A DNA stretch of 15,387 nt, from assembly GCA_002683395.1 (NCBI GenBank), contig NYTG01000092.1:1-15387 (forward strand). The letters run 5' to 3'. The stretch is from Halieaceae bacterium (lineage in GTDB: Bacteria; Pseudomonadota; Gammaproteobacteria; Pseudomonadales; Halieaceae). Positions 1 to 6,700 of the stretch are shown piece after piece. The translations under genes were made by a program, and so were the position numbers. Below the pieces are notes generated by a model that did no database searches, was not told where the DNA came from, and saw only the letters and a program-made list of their open reading frames with translations. Each line of letters begins with the position of its first letter. The stretch's first letter is position 1.

Positions 1-12
1 AACGGTAGTGGA

Positions 13-88
<76 letters not shown>

Positions 89-151
89 CCTTAGCCTGAC
101 AGTGCGAGGTGGTGAACAGGGCCGGCGATGGGTGGAAACCTGCGGCGGTAT

Positions 152-155
152 GGAG
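152..155 (+). promoter_or_regulatory. secE ribosome binding site that decides the start
   Basis: GGAG at 152-155 lies 7 bases before the ATG at 163. It is only one base from the in-frame ATG at 157 and downstream of the possible GTG at 109. The spacing therefore selects 163 as the start, which also gives a protein of family-typical length and N-terminus. Confidence 0.75.
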
Positions 156-162
156 AATGAAT

Positions 163-522
163 ATGAGTGAAGCCGCACCAAGCAGGCTTGATTCGGCGAA
201 ATGGGTTGTCGTGCTGGCAGTGGTAGCCGGTGGTGTCTATGGCAACAGCTATTACGGTGATCAGCCGATCTTGTATCGGGTGTTGGCGTTACTGGTGCTG
301 GCGTTGGTGGCGGGCTGGATTGCTTCGCTGACGCAAAAAGGCGGCGATTTCCTGACTTTGGTGAAGGGGTCGCGGACAGAAATTCGCAAGGTGGTCTGGC
401 CGACGCGGCAGGAAACCACACAAACCACACTGATTGTGTTTGTGTTTGTGATTATTACGGGCCTGATTCTTTGGGGCCTCGACAGCGTGCTGGGCTGGCT
501 CGCGTCGTTAATTTTGGGTTGA
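163..522 (+). CDS. secE: Preprotein translocase subunit SecE
   Basis: This 119-residue inner-membrane protein is the small essential partner of SecY in the SecYEG channel, which moves unfolded proteins across or into the cytoplasmic membrane. Three hydrophobic segments are visible at about residues 13-29, 37-56 and 88-116, the three-helix form typical of gammaproteobacteria such as E. coli (127 residues). The conserved cytoplasmic amphipathic segment RTEIRKVVWPTRQET lies at 71-85, just before the last helix, and is the family hallmark. The frame is open back to a GTG at 109, but the 18 extra codons lack conservation and a ribosome binding site, so the ATG at 163 is preferred. nusG starts 10 bases after the stop, so the two are almost certainly co-transcribed, as is usual for secE-nusG. 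Confidence 0.96.
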   Translation: MSEAAPSRLDSAKWVVVLAVVAGGVYGNSYYGDQPILYRVLALLVLALVAGWIASLTQKGGDFLTLVKGSRTEIRKVVWPTRQETTQTTLIVFVFVIITGLILWGLDSVLGWLASLILG

Positions 523-532
523 GGGTAGGAAC

Positions 533-1066
533 ATGGCTTTAAAGTGGTACGTAGTGCATGCCTACTCTCAATACGAGAAGAAGGTGGCCACCGCCATTCA
601 GGAGCGTATCGAGCGCCTTGCTATGCAGGACCGATTCGGCGAGATCATTGTGCCGACCGAGGAAGTGATCGAGATGAAGGGTGGGCAGAAGCGCAAGAGC
701 GAGCGCAAGTTCTTCCCCGGTTATGTCCTCGTGCAGATGGAGCTCGACGACGATACCTGGCACCTTGTAAAAGACACGCCCCGGGTATTGGGTTTTATCG
801 GTGGCAAGGCAGACAAGCCATCGCCGATTACCGACGCGGAAGCCAACGTGATTCTGCAGAGGGTTGAGGCAGGTGTAGACCAGCCACGGCCTAAGACCGT
901 GTTCGAGCCCGGCGAGATGGTGCGGGTCGTCGACGGGCCGTTCAACGACTTTAATGGTGTAGTCGAGGACGTGAACTATGAAAAGAGCCGCCTCAACGTG
1001 GCGGTGCTGATCTTCGGGCGCTCTACGCCCGTAGAATTGGAGTTTGGTCAGGTGGAAAAAGCCTGA
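533..1066 (+). CDS. nusG: Transcription termination/antitermination factor NusG
   Basis: NusG (177 residues; E. coli 181) rides on RNA polymerase, suppresses pausing, and links the polymerase to Rho or to ribosomal protein S10. The N-terminal NGN domain covers about residues 1-115 and begins with KWYVVHAYSQYEKKV, followed by the conserved FFPGYVLVQM at 60-69, which lies on the polymerase-contacting surface. The C-terminal KOW domain occupies about 125-177, with EPGEMVRVVDGPF at 125-137 and the ending VELEFGQVEK. The start ATG is preceded by GAGGGTAGGA at 521-530, which offers a well-placed Shine-Dalgarno. It follows secE by 10 bases and precedes rplK by 125 bases of structured leader, the standard order secE-nusG-rplK. 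Nothing is truncated or unusual. Confidence 0.98.
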   Translation: MALKWYVVHAYSQYEKKVATAIQERIERLAMQDRFGEIIVPTEEVIEMKGGQKRKSERKFFPGYVLVQMELDDDTWHLVKDTPRVLGFIGGKADKPSPITDAEANVILQRVEAGVDQPRPKTVFEPGEMVRVVDGPFNDFNGVVEDVNYEKSRLNVAVLIFGRSTPVELEFGQVEKA

Positions 1067-1072
1067 TCGGGT

Positions 1073-1094
1073 GGGGCAGGCTGCGGTCTGCCCC
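1073..1094 (+). other. Stem-loop after nusG
   Basis: GGGGCAG (1073-1079) pairs perfectly with CTGCCCC (1088-1094) around an 8-base loop, starting six bases after the nusG stop. The bases after it (GACAACC) are not T-rich, so it is not a canonical intrinsic terminator. It may stabilise the 3' end of nusG mRNA or act as a processing or pausing element; the sequence does not say which. Confidence 0.5.
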
Positions 1095-1102
1095 GACAAC
1101 CA

Positions 1103-1118
1103 CGCCACCTCGGTGGCG
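1103..1118 (+). other. Stem-loop in nusG-rplK spacer
   Basis: CGCCACC (1103-1109) and GGTGGCG (1112-1118) are perfect complements with only two bases between them. In RNA this would fold as a 6-bp stem with a CUCG tetraloop. It lies immediately upstream of the probable L1 leader and has no T-tract. Function unknown. Confidence 0.5.
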
Positions 1119-1122
1119 ATGA

Positions 1123-1179
1123 TGGGGAGCCCGCGCGGTGAGTTGCCTTTGGTAGCCACCACAACGGCGTTTGAACCCA
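1123..1179 (+). promoter_or_regulatory. Probable L1-binding autoregulatory leader of rplK-rplA
   Basis: TGGG (1123-1126) can pair with CCCA (1176-1179), and after a GA (1127-1128) GCC (1129-1131) can pair with GGC (1166-1168). This leaves an asymmetric internal loop with GTTTGAA (1169-1175) on the other side. A further helix GTTG (1142-1145)/CAAC (1162-1165) closes the top. Two short GC-rich helices flanking an asymmetric purine-containing loop is the known arrangement of the ribosomal protein L1 mRNA site, which mimics its 23S rRNA target. The last paired base is the first base of the rplK Shine-Dalgarno AGGAG, so bound L1 would block initiation. Assignment rests on position and hand folding. 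Confidence 0.55.
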
Positions 1180-1183
1180 GGAG
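1179..1183 (+). promoter_or_regulatory. rplK ribosome binding site that decides the start
   Basis: AGGAG at 1179-1183 sits 8 bases before the ATG at 1192. It lies after the upstream in-frame TTG at 1171, ruling out that longer form. Confidence 0.85.
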
Positions 1184-1191
1184 ATGACAAC

Positions 1192-1626
1192 ATGGCGAAG
1201 AAGATCGACGGCTATATCAAGCTGCAAATCCCGGCTGGGCAGGCTAACCCCTCTCCACCCGTTGGTCCCGCACTGGGCCAAAAAGGGGTGAACATCATGG
1301 AATTCTGTAAGGCGTTCAATGCCGATACGCAAGGCATGGAGCCCGGCCTGCCGATTCCGGTGGTGATTACGGTTTACAGCGACAAGTCTTTTACTTACAT
1401 CAAGAAGACACCCCCTGCTTCAATTTTGTTGAAAAAGGCGGCGGGCATTAAGAGTGGTTCTGGCCGCCCTAATACCGAGAAGGTGGGCAAGGTGAATCGG
1501 GCTCAGCTTGAAGACGTGGCTAATCAGAAGTGGCCCGACCTCACGGCCGCTGATATGGACGCGGCGGTGCGCACCATCGCAGGTAGTGCACGTTCAGCGG
1601 GTATCGAGACGGAGGGCGTGAACTGA
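1192..1626 (+). CDS. rplK: 50S ribosomal protein L11
   Basis: L11 (144 residues; E. coli 142) binds the GTPase-associated region of 23S rRNA with L10 and L12 and takes part in factor-dependent GTP hydrolysis and in RelA activation. The N-terminal domain (about 1-70) carries the proline-rich NPSPPVGPALGQ at 19-30, the segment known for thiostrepton sensitivity. The C-terminal rRNA-binding domain (about 75-144) carries KKTPPAS, the GSGRPN segment at 89-94 and VGKV. The ATG at 1192 is chosen over an in-frame TTG at 1171 because of the AGGAG at 1179-1183 and the family N-terminus MAKK. The TGA stop overlaps the rplA ATG by one base (TGATG), implying translational coupling. Confidence 0.98.
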   Translation: MAKKIDGYIKLQIPAGQANPSPPVGPALGQKGVNIMEFCKAFNADTQGMEPGLPIPVVITVYSDKSFTYIKKTPPASILLKKAAGIKSGSGRPNTEKVGKVNRAQLEDVANQKWPDLTAADMDAAVRTIAGSARSAGIETEGVN

Positions 1627-2321
1627 TGGCTAAGTTATCAAAACGCGTTCGAGCCTTCCGCGAGAAGGTGGACGCTAACCACAGCTATCCGCTCGATGAG
1701 GCGGTAGCGCTGATTAAGGAATTCGGTACCGTTAAGTTCAACGAAACCGTTGAAGTCGCGGTCAATCTGGGCGTGGATGCGCGCAAATCTGATCAGGGTG
1801 TTCGCGGAGCGACTACACTCCCCCATGGCACGGGCGCTGACGTTCGGGTTGCTGTCTTCACTCAAGGTGACAGTGCCGAGAAGGCCAAGGCCTTGGGCGC
1901 TGAGTTTGTTGGCATGGAAGATCTCGCCGAGCAAATCAAAGGCGGCATGATGGATTTTGACGTCGTGATTGCCTCGCCGGATGCGATGCGGGTGGTCGGC
2001 ACGCTGGGCCAGGTGCTTGGCCCGCGTGGTCTGATGCCCAACCCCAAGACGGGGACGGTTACGCCCGATATTGAAACGGCTGTCAACAATGCCAAGGCGG
2101 GTCAGATGCGTTTTCGCAGCGACAAGAACGGTATCGTTCACGGCGGTATCGGCAAGGTGAATTTCGAGCCTGACGCCATCAAAGGCAACCTCGTTGCCGT
2201 GCTGGCTGATCTCAAGAAAGCTAAGCCTGCGTCTGCTAAGGGCGTGTATGTCCGCAAAGTGACGCTGTCGACCACCATGGGGCCGGGCGTCACCATCGAT
2301 CACAACGCGATCGAATTTTAA
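1626..2321 (+). CDS. rplA: 50S ribosomal protein L1
   Basis: L1 (231 residues; E. coli 234) forms the mobile stalk that guides deacylated tRNA out of the E site, and it also represses its own operon by binding the rplK leader. The sequence starts MAKLSKR and runs through the typical two-domain fold. Domain I contributes about 1-67 and 160-231, and domain II about 68-159. The conserved block GQVLGPRGLMPNPKTGTV at 128-145 is clear, as is the late TMGPGVTID stretch typical of the family. Its ATG shares the A of the rplK TGA, so ribosomes finishing rplK probably reinitiate here, giving equal amounts of L11 and L1. No separate strong Shine-Dalgarno is needed or obvious. Confidence 0.98.
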   Translation: MAKLSKRVRAFREKVDANHSYPLDEAVALIKEFGTVKFNETVEVAVNLGVDARKSDQGVRGATTLPHGTGADVRVAVFTQGDSAEKAKALGAEFVGMEDLAEQIKGGMMDFDVVIASPDAMRVVGTLGQVLGPRGLMPNPKTGTVTPDIETAVNNAKAGQMRFRSDKNGIVHGGIGKVNFEPDAIKGNLVAVLADLKKAKPASAKGVYVRKVTLSTTMGPGVTIDHNAIEF

Positions 2322-2336
2322 ACACTGAATCAAGGC

Positions 2337-2370
2337 CACGGGCGTGAGCCCGGGGCCAAGAGCCCCCGTG
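2337..2370 (+). other. GC-rich hairpin downstream of rplA
   Basis: CACGGG (2337-2342) can pair with CCCGTG (2365-2370). A competing inner hairpin GGGGC (2352-2356)/GCCCC (2362-2366) with a 5-base loop shares two of those bases. The following sequence TGTTTCG has only a short T-run. It could be a weak terminator, an RNA-processing site or mRNA 3'-end protection for rplK-rplA. Confidence 0.45.
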
Positions 2371-2386
2371 TGTTTCGCGGAGGGTC

Positions 2387-2412
2387 GGGCGGAGTGCAGT
2401 AAGGCTCCGCCC
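2387..2412 (+). other. Perfect 8-bp stem-loop in rplA-rplJ spacer
   Basis: GGGCGGAG (2387-2394) and CTCCGCCC (2405-2412) are perfect complements around a 10-base loop. It is followed by ACTTTGG, not by a real T-tract. It lies immediately upstream of the L10 leader and may be part of that leader's fold or a pause/processing site. Confidence 0.5.
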
Positions 2413-2421
2413 ACTTTGGAA

Positions 2422-2554
2422 GTCTTTGCAGGAACGTGTGGGAAACCCCGCTGAACGCCAAAGACTGTCAAAGACCGTAGGTGGCACTCTCAAAGGTGCC
2501 TTAATGACGGATGCGATCCGATTGCCTACGCAGATGGTGAGGTAGTTCATCACC
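2422..2554 (+). promoter_or_regulatory. Ribosomal protein L10 leader (rplJL autoregulation)
   Basis: The core is a three-way junction. CGTAGG (2476-2481) pairs with CCTACG (2525-2530). Inside are the hairpins GGCAC (2483-2487)/GTGCC (2496-2500) and CGGAT (2508-2512)/ATCCG (2516-2520). The following CCTACGCAGATGGTGA (2525-2540) matches, from memory, the conserved L10-leader element. GGTGA (2536-2540) pairs with TCACC (2550-2554). Upstream, GTCTTTG (2422-2428) can pair with either of two CAAAGAC copies (2459-2465, 2469-2475), closing an outer domain. In gammaproteobacteria the L10(L12)4 complex binds this leader and represses rplJ translation. Position between rplA and rplJ is exactly as expected. 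Confidence 0.85.
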
Positions 2555-2560
2555 GAGGGG

Positions 2561-2582
2561 GGCCGCTACCCAGGTAGCGGCC
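2561..2582 (+). other. Perfect 10-bp inverted repeat just before the rplJ RBS
   Basis: GGCCGCTACC (2561-2570) and GGTAGCGGCC (2573-2582) are exact complements separated by CA. In RNA this folds as a 9-bp stem with a four-base loop. It ends 14 bases before the AGGAG (2597-2601) of rplJ. The downstream bases TAAACAACC lack a T-tract, so an intrinsic terminator is unlikely. It may help present or insulate the ribosome binding site in the L10-controlled leader. Confidence 0.6.
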
Positions 2583-2609
2583 TAAACAACCACGAAAGGA
2601 GTAAGCCAA

Positions 2610-3140
2610 GTGGCTATTGGACTCGAAGAAAAGAAAGCGATCGTCGCTGAAGTCAACGAGACAGCTGCCAGTGCGCTTTCGCTTGTAATTGCCGACGCGC
2701 GCGGCGTTGCATCGAATGACATGACTGCTCTGCGTGCCTCGGCTCGCGAAAACCAAATCACCCTGCGGGTGGTGCGGAATACGCTGGCCAAGCGGGCATT
2801 GGAAGGAACTGAGTACGAGTGTGTGACTGACACTTTGACCGGGCCTTCCCTGTTCGGATTCTCTATGGAAGATCCGGGCGCGGCAGCACGATTGTTCAAG
2901 GATTTTGCCTCAGACAACAAAGAGTTCGAGGTAAAGGCACTGTCGGTTAGCGGAGAGCTGCTAGGAGCCGACCAGCTTGATGTGTTGGCCAAGCTACCCA
3001 CGCGGGATCAGGCGTTGGCAACATTGATGAGCGTCATGCAGGCGCCTGTCGTGAAGCTGGTTCGCACGACGAACGAGGTTCCCGGCAAGCTGGTACGCGT
3101 CATGGCGGCAGTTCGAGATCAGAAACAAGAGGCGGCCTGA
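2610..3140 (+). CDS. rplJ: 50S ribosomal protein L10
   Basis: L10 (176 residues; E. coli 165) anchors the flexible L7/L12 stalk to 23S rRNA and, with L12, represses its own mRNA. The N-terminal rRNA-binding part holds IVAEVNETA, the VVRNTLAKRALEGTEYE block at about 51-65, and MEDPGAAARLFKDFA at about 85-99, all strongly family-like. The C-terminal helix that carries L12 dimers is in the last 30 residues or so (KLVRTTNEVPGKLVRVMAAVRDQ). The start is a GTG at 2610, supported by AGGAG at 2597-2601 with an 8-base spacer and by the N-terminus MAIGLEEKKAIV. It lies after the L10 leader and 43 bases before rplL, with which it is co-translated. Confidence 0.98.
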   Translation: MAIGLEEKKAIVAEVNETAASALSLVIADARGVASNDMTALRASARENQITLRVVRNTLAKRALEGTEYECVTDTLTGPSLFGFSMEDPGAAARLFKDFASDNKEFEVKALSVSGELLGADQLDVLAKLPTRDQALATLMSVMQAPVVKLVRTTNEVPGKLVRVMAAVRDQKQEAA

Positions 3141-3183
3141 CAGGTCCTGCCTCACCCTGCAATTTTTTAACGGAGATTAAGAC

Positions 3184-3567
3184 ATGGCACTTTCAAAAGA
3201 CGAAATTCTCGACGCAATTGCCGAGATGAGCGTAATGGACATCGTTGCACTGGTTGAGGCGATGGAAGAGAAGTTTGGCGTTTCTGCCGCGGCAGCGGTA
3301 GCCGTTGCTGCTCCCGCAGCGGGCGGCGACGCCGGTGGCGCAGCAGCTGAAGAGCAGACAGAGTTCGACATCATCCTGACGTCGGGCGGCGAGAAGAAGG
3401 TCAATGTGATCAAGGTTGTGCGTGCAGTGACCGGTCTCGGCCTGAAGGAAGCGAAGGCAGTTGTTGACGGCGCGCCGGCCCCTGTGAAAGAGGGTGCTTC
3501 AAAGGACGAAGCGGAAGACATCAAGAAGCAGATTGAAGAAGCAGGCGGCGCAGCAGAGCTCAAGTAA
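3184..3567 (+). CDS. rplL: 50S ribosomal protein L7/L12
   Basis: L7/L12 (127 residues; E. coli 121) is the multicopy stalk protein that recruits IF2, EF-Tu, EF-G and RF3 and stimulates their GTPases. The N-terminal dimerisation domain (about 1-32) begins MALSKDEILDAIAEMSVMDIV. An alanine/glycine-rich flexible hinge follows at about 33-56. The globular factor-binding domain (about 57-127) contains KVNVIKVVRAVTGLGLKEAK and ends in GGAAELK. GGAG at 3172-3175 stands 8 bases before the ATG, and a six-T run (3163-3168) lies just upstream, leaving a probably unstructured, easily bound initiation region. That fits the need for several copies of L12 per L10. A terminator-like hairpin follows at 3601. 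Confidence 0.98.
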   Translation: MALSKDEILDAIAEMSVMDIVALVEAMEEKFGVSAAAAVAVAAPAAGGDAGGAAAEEQTEFDIILTSGGEKKVNVIKVVRAVTGLGLKEAKAVVDGAPAPVKEGASKDEAEDIKKQIEEAGGAAELK

Positions 3568-3600
3568 TTGGGCACTGCGAAACGTTAAGCACCGCAACAG

Positions 3601-3630
3601 GGCTGGAGCGCTTTAGCGCTCCGGCCTTTT
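3601..3630 (+). terminator. Attenuator-like intrinsic terminator between rplL and rpoB
   Basis: GGCTGGAGCGCT (3601-3612) pairs with AGCGCTCCGGCC (3615-3626) through 11 or 12 base pairs including one G-U, with a minimal loop. It is followed directly by TTTT (3627-3630) and then CCC. The short T-run suggests partial rather than full termination. In E. coli a leaky terminator in the same gap lowers rpoBC transcription several-fold relative to rplJL. The same job is inferred here because rpoB has no obvious promoter of its own. Confidence 0.8.
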
Positions 3631-3631
3631 C

Positions 3632-3647
3632 CCGGTTGTAAAACCGG
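3632..3647 (+). other. Short hairpin with GUAA tetraloop before rpoB
   Basis: CCGGTT (3632-3637) and AACCGG (3642-3647) pair perfectly around GTAA (3638-3641), a GNRA-class tetraloop. It begins one base after the TTTTC that follows the attenuator. It may be a processing site or protect the 5' end of rpoBC mRNA after cleavage; this is inference. Confidence 0.55.
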
Positions 3648-3693
3648 TTCCGAATTTTCAAGGCTTGCATTGTGGTCGGACAATGTGGGTCGA

Positions 3694-3700
3694 AGGGGAG
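3694..3700 (+). promoter_or_regulatory. rpoB ribosome binding site that decides the start
   Basis: AGGGGAG at 3694-3700 sits 5 bases before the ATG at 3706. It rules out the longer in-frame reading from 3670, whose first 12 residues are not family-like. Confidence 0.85.
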
Positions 3701-3705
3701 TACTG

Positions 3706-6700
3706 ATGACCTACTCGTACACGGAAAAGAAGCGCATTCGCAAGGATTTCGGTTCCTTACCCAAGGTAATGGATATCCCGTATCTGCTTGCGATCCAGCT
3801 CGATTCATATGGCAAGTTCACTCAGGATGGTGTGTCGCTGAAAGAGCGCGGTGAGCACGGCCTGCATGCAGCGTTTAAGTCGGTTTTTCCGATCGTTAGC
3901 TACAGCGGTAACGCGGCACTCGAATATGTGGACTATGCGCTGGGCGAGCCCGTGTTTGATGTGGATGAGTGTGTATTGCGGGGCACCACTTATGCCTGTG
4001 CACTGCGGGTCAAAGTTCGACTGATCATTTATGACAAGGAGTCCTCCTCCAAGTCGATAAAGGACATCAAAGAACAGGATGTCTACATGGGGGAGATCCC
4101 CCTTATGACTCAAAACGGGACCTTCGTCATCAATGGTACCGAGCGGGTCATCGTTTCCCAATTACATCGTTCCCCCGGCGTTTTCTTTGACCATGATAAG
4201 GGTAAGACCCACTCGTCCGGCAAGCTGCTCTATAGCGCTCGGGTGATTCCTTACCGTGGCTCTTGGCTTGACTTCGAGTTTGATCCCAAGGACATGGTTT
4301 ATGTGCGGATCGATCGCCGTCGCAAGCTCCCGGCGACGGTATTGCTGCGAGCGCTCGGCTACGACTCCGAAGAGATTCTGGATATTTTCTACGAGACAAC
4401 GGCTTTCCAGCTGGGTGAAGAAGGCTCTGCCACCATGACGTTGGTGTCAAAGCGCCTGCAGGGCGACATGGCCGCCTTCGATATCATGGCGGGCAAAAAG
4501 TTGATTGTTGAGCGTGGTCGCCGCATCACGGCGCGACACATCCGCCAGCTCGACGATGCCGGTATCGAAATGTTGTCGGTGCCCGAGGAATATCTCGAAG
4601 AGCGTCGCCTGGCGAAAAACATTATCGATACGGCTACCGGCGAGGTGTTCGCCGAGTGCAACACCGAAATCACGGTGGCCCTGCTCGCTGAGCTGCGAGA
4701 GAAGGGCATCGATACGGTAGAGACGATCTATACCAACGAATATGACTGCGGTCCGTTTATCTCAGACACTCTGGCGGCTGACAGTACCCGCAGCGTGCTC
4801 GAGGCGTTGGTCGAGATCTACCGCATGATGCGGCCGGGCGAGCCTCCCACCAAGGAGTCGGCAGAGAATCTGTTCCAGAATCTGTTCTTCTCTCCGGAGC
4901 GCTACGACCTCTCCGCGGTGGGCCGCATGAAGTTCAATCGCCGCCTTGGCCGGGAAGAGAAAATCGGTTCGCCAACCCTCGATAAACAGGACATCGTTGA
5001 TGTGATGTGTGCGTTGGTGGGTATCCGCAACGGCAAGGGCGTGGTCGATGATATCGACCACCTGGGTAACCGACGCGTTCGCTCAGTGGGCGAAATGGCA
5101 GAGAACCAGTTCCGTGTGGGCCTGGTGCGCGTTGAGCGAGCGGTGAAGGAACGGTTGTCCATGGCAGAGAGCGAGGGCCTGATGCCTCAGGATCTCATCA
5201 ATGCCAAGCCGGTTTCAGCAGCGGTAAAGGAGTTCTTTGGCTCCAGTCAGCTGTCGCAGTTTATGGATCAGAACAACCCGCTGTCGGAAGTGACCCACAA
5301 GCGTCGTGTATCGGCGTTGGGCCCGGGCGGCCTGACCCGCGAGCGTGCCGGTTTTGAGGTTCGAGACGTGCATCCCACTCACTATGGCCGAGTGTGCCCG
5401 ATCGAGACGCCAGAAGGCCCAAATATTGGTCTGATTAACTCGCTGGCAACCTATGCTCGAACCAATGAATACGGCTTCCTCGAGTCACCGTATCGCAAGG
5501 TGGTGAAAGGTGTGGTGACAGACGATATTGAATATCTGTCCGCGATTAACGAGGCCCAGTATGTGATTGCGCAGGCTTCAGCCACGTTGGATAACAAGAA
5601 TCGCTTCGTCGATGACTTGATCAACGTGCGCAACATGAACGAATTTACGGTCAAGCCCGCCGCTGACGTGCAATATATGGATGTGTCACCGAAGCAAGTG
5701 GTGTCCATTGCGGCGGCATTGATTCCGTTCCTCGAGCACGATGACGCAAACCGCGCGCTTATGGGCTCCAACATGCAGCGTCAGGCAGTGCCAACGCTGA
5801 AGGCGGAAAAGCCCTTGGTCGGTACTGGGATGGAGCGTTACGTTGCCTCTGATTCAGGCGTTTGCGAGGTGGCAGCGCGGGGCGGCGTGATCGACTCTGT
5901 TGATGCAAGCCGCATTGTGGTGCGGGTCAATGCCAAAGAAGTGGGCATCGACGATTCGCCGGTCGATATTTATAACCTCACCAAGTACAAGCGTTCCAAT
6001 CAAAACACCTGCATCAACCAGCGCCCGATCGTGAAGCCGGGTGACGTGGTGGCGCGGGGCGATATCCTCGCTGACGGCCCGTCGGTCGACTTGGGTGAGC
6101 TGGCTCTCGGGCAAAACATGCGTATCGCATTCATGCCTTGGAATGGCTACAACTTCGAGGACTCCATCCTCGTGTCTGAGCGAGTGGTGCAAGAAGATCG
6201 CTTTACCACTATCCACATCCAGGAGCTCACCTGTATCTCCCGCGATACCAAATTAGGCTCTGAAGAGATCACTGCCGATATCCCTAACGTTGGGGAAGGC
6301 GCACTGGGCAAGCTCGACGAATCGGGCATTGTCTACATCGGCGCCGAAGTCGATGCTGGAGACATTCTCGTTGGCAAGGTGACTCCCAAGGGGGAGACGC
6401 AGCTGACACCCGAAGAGAAGCTGCTGCGCGCCATCTTTGGCGAGAAGGCTTCTGACGTAAAGGACACCTCTCTACGTGTACCTTCGAGCTACAAAGGCAC
6501 CGTGATCGATGTGCAGGTCTTCACTCGAGATGGCCTGGAGAAGGATCCTCGCGCCAAGCAGATCGAAGGTGCGCAGCTGGCAGACTACCGAAAGGATCTG
6601 AAAGAAGAGTACCGCATTTACGAAGAGGCTACTTTCGCCCGACTCGCCAGTTTGCTTGAAGGCAAGAGCACGGTCTCTGGTGGTGGTCTGAGCAAAGGTA

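Noticed and set aside
109..162. Longer secE start at GTG 109
   Set aside because: The 18 extra residues are not family-like. GGAG at 152-155 is correctly spaced only for the ATG at 163.
89..162. Promoter between tRNA-Trp and secE
   Set aside because: No -35/-10 pair with acceptable spacing was visible. The simplest reading is co-transcription with the upstream tRNA.
1638..2471. Long reverse-strand open frame (277 codons) opposite rplA
   Set aside because: It lies opposite conserved rplA and its leader, shows no recognisable protein features, and arises from codon bias on the coding strand. The same holds for the reverse frames at 539-1162 and 10985-11581.
3670..3705. Longer rpoB reading from 3670
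   Set aside because: The 12 extra residues are not conserved, and AGGGGAG at 3694-3700 points to the ATG at 3706.
5236..5320. Rifampicin or streptomycin resistance changes in rpoB/rpsL
   Set aside because: RpoB D521, H531 and S536, and S12 K43, K88 and P91, are all the sensitive-type residues.
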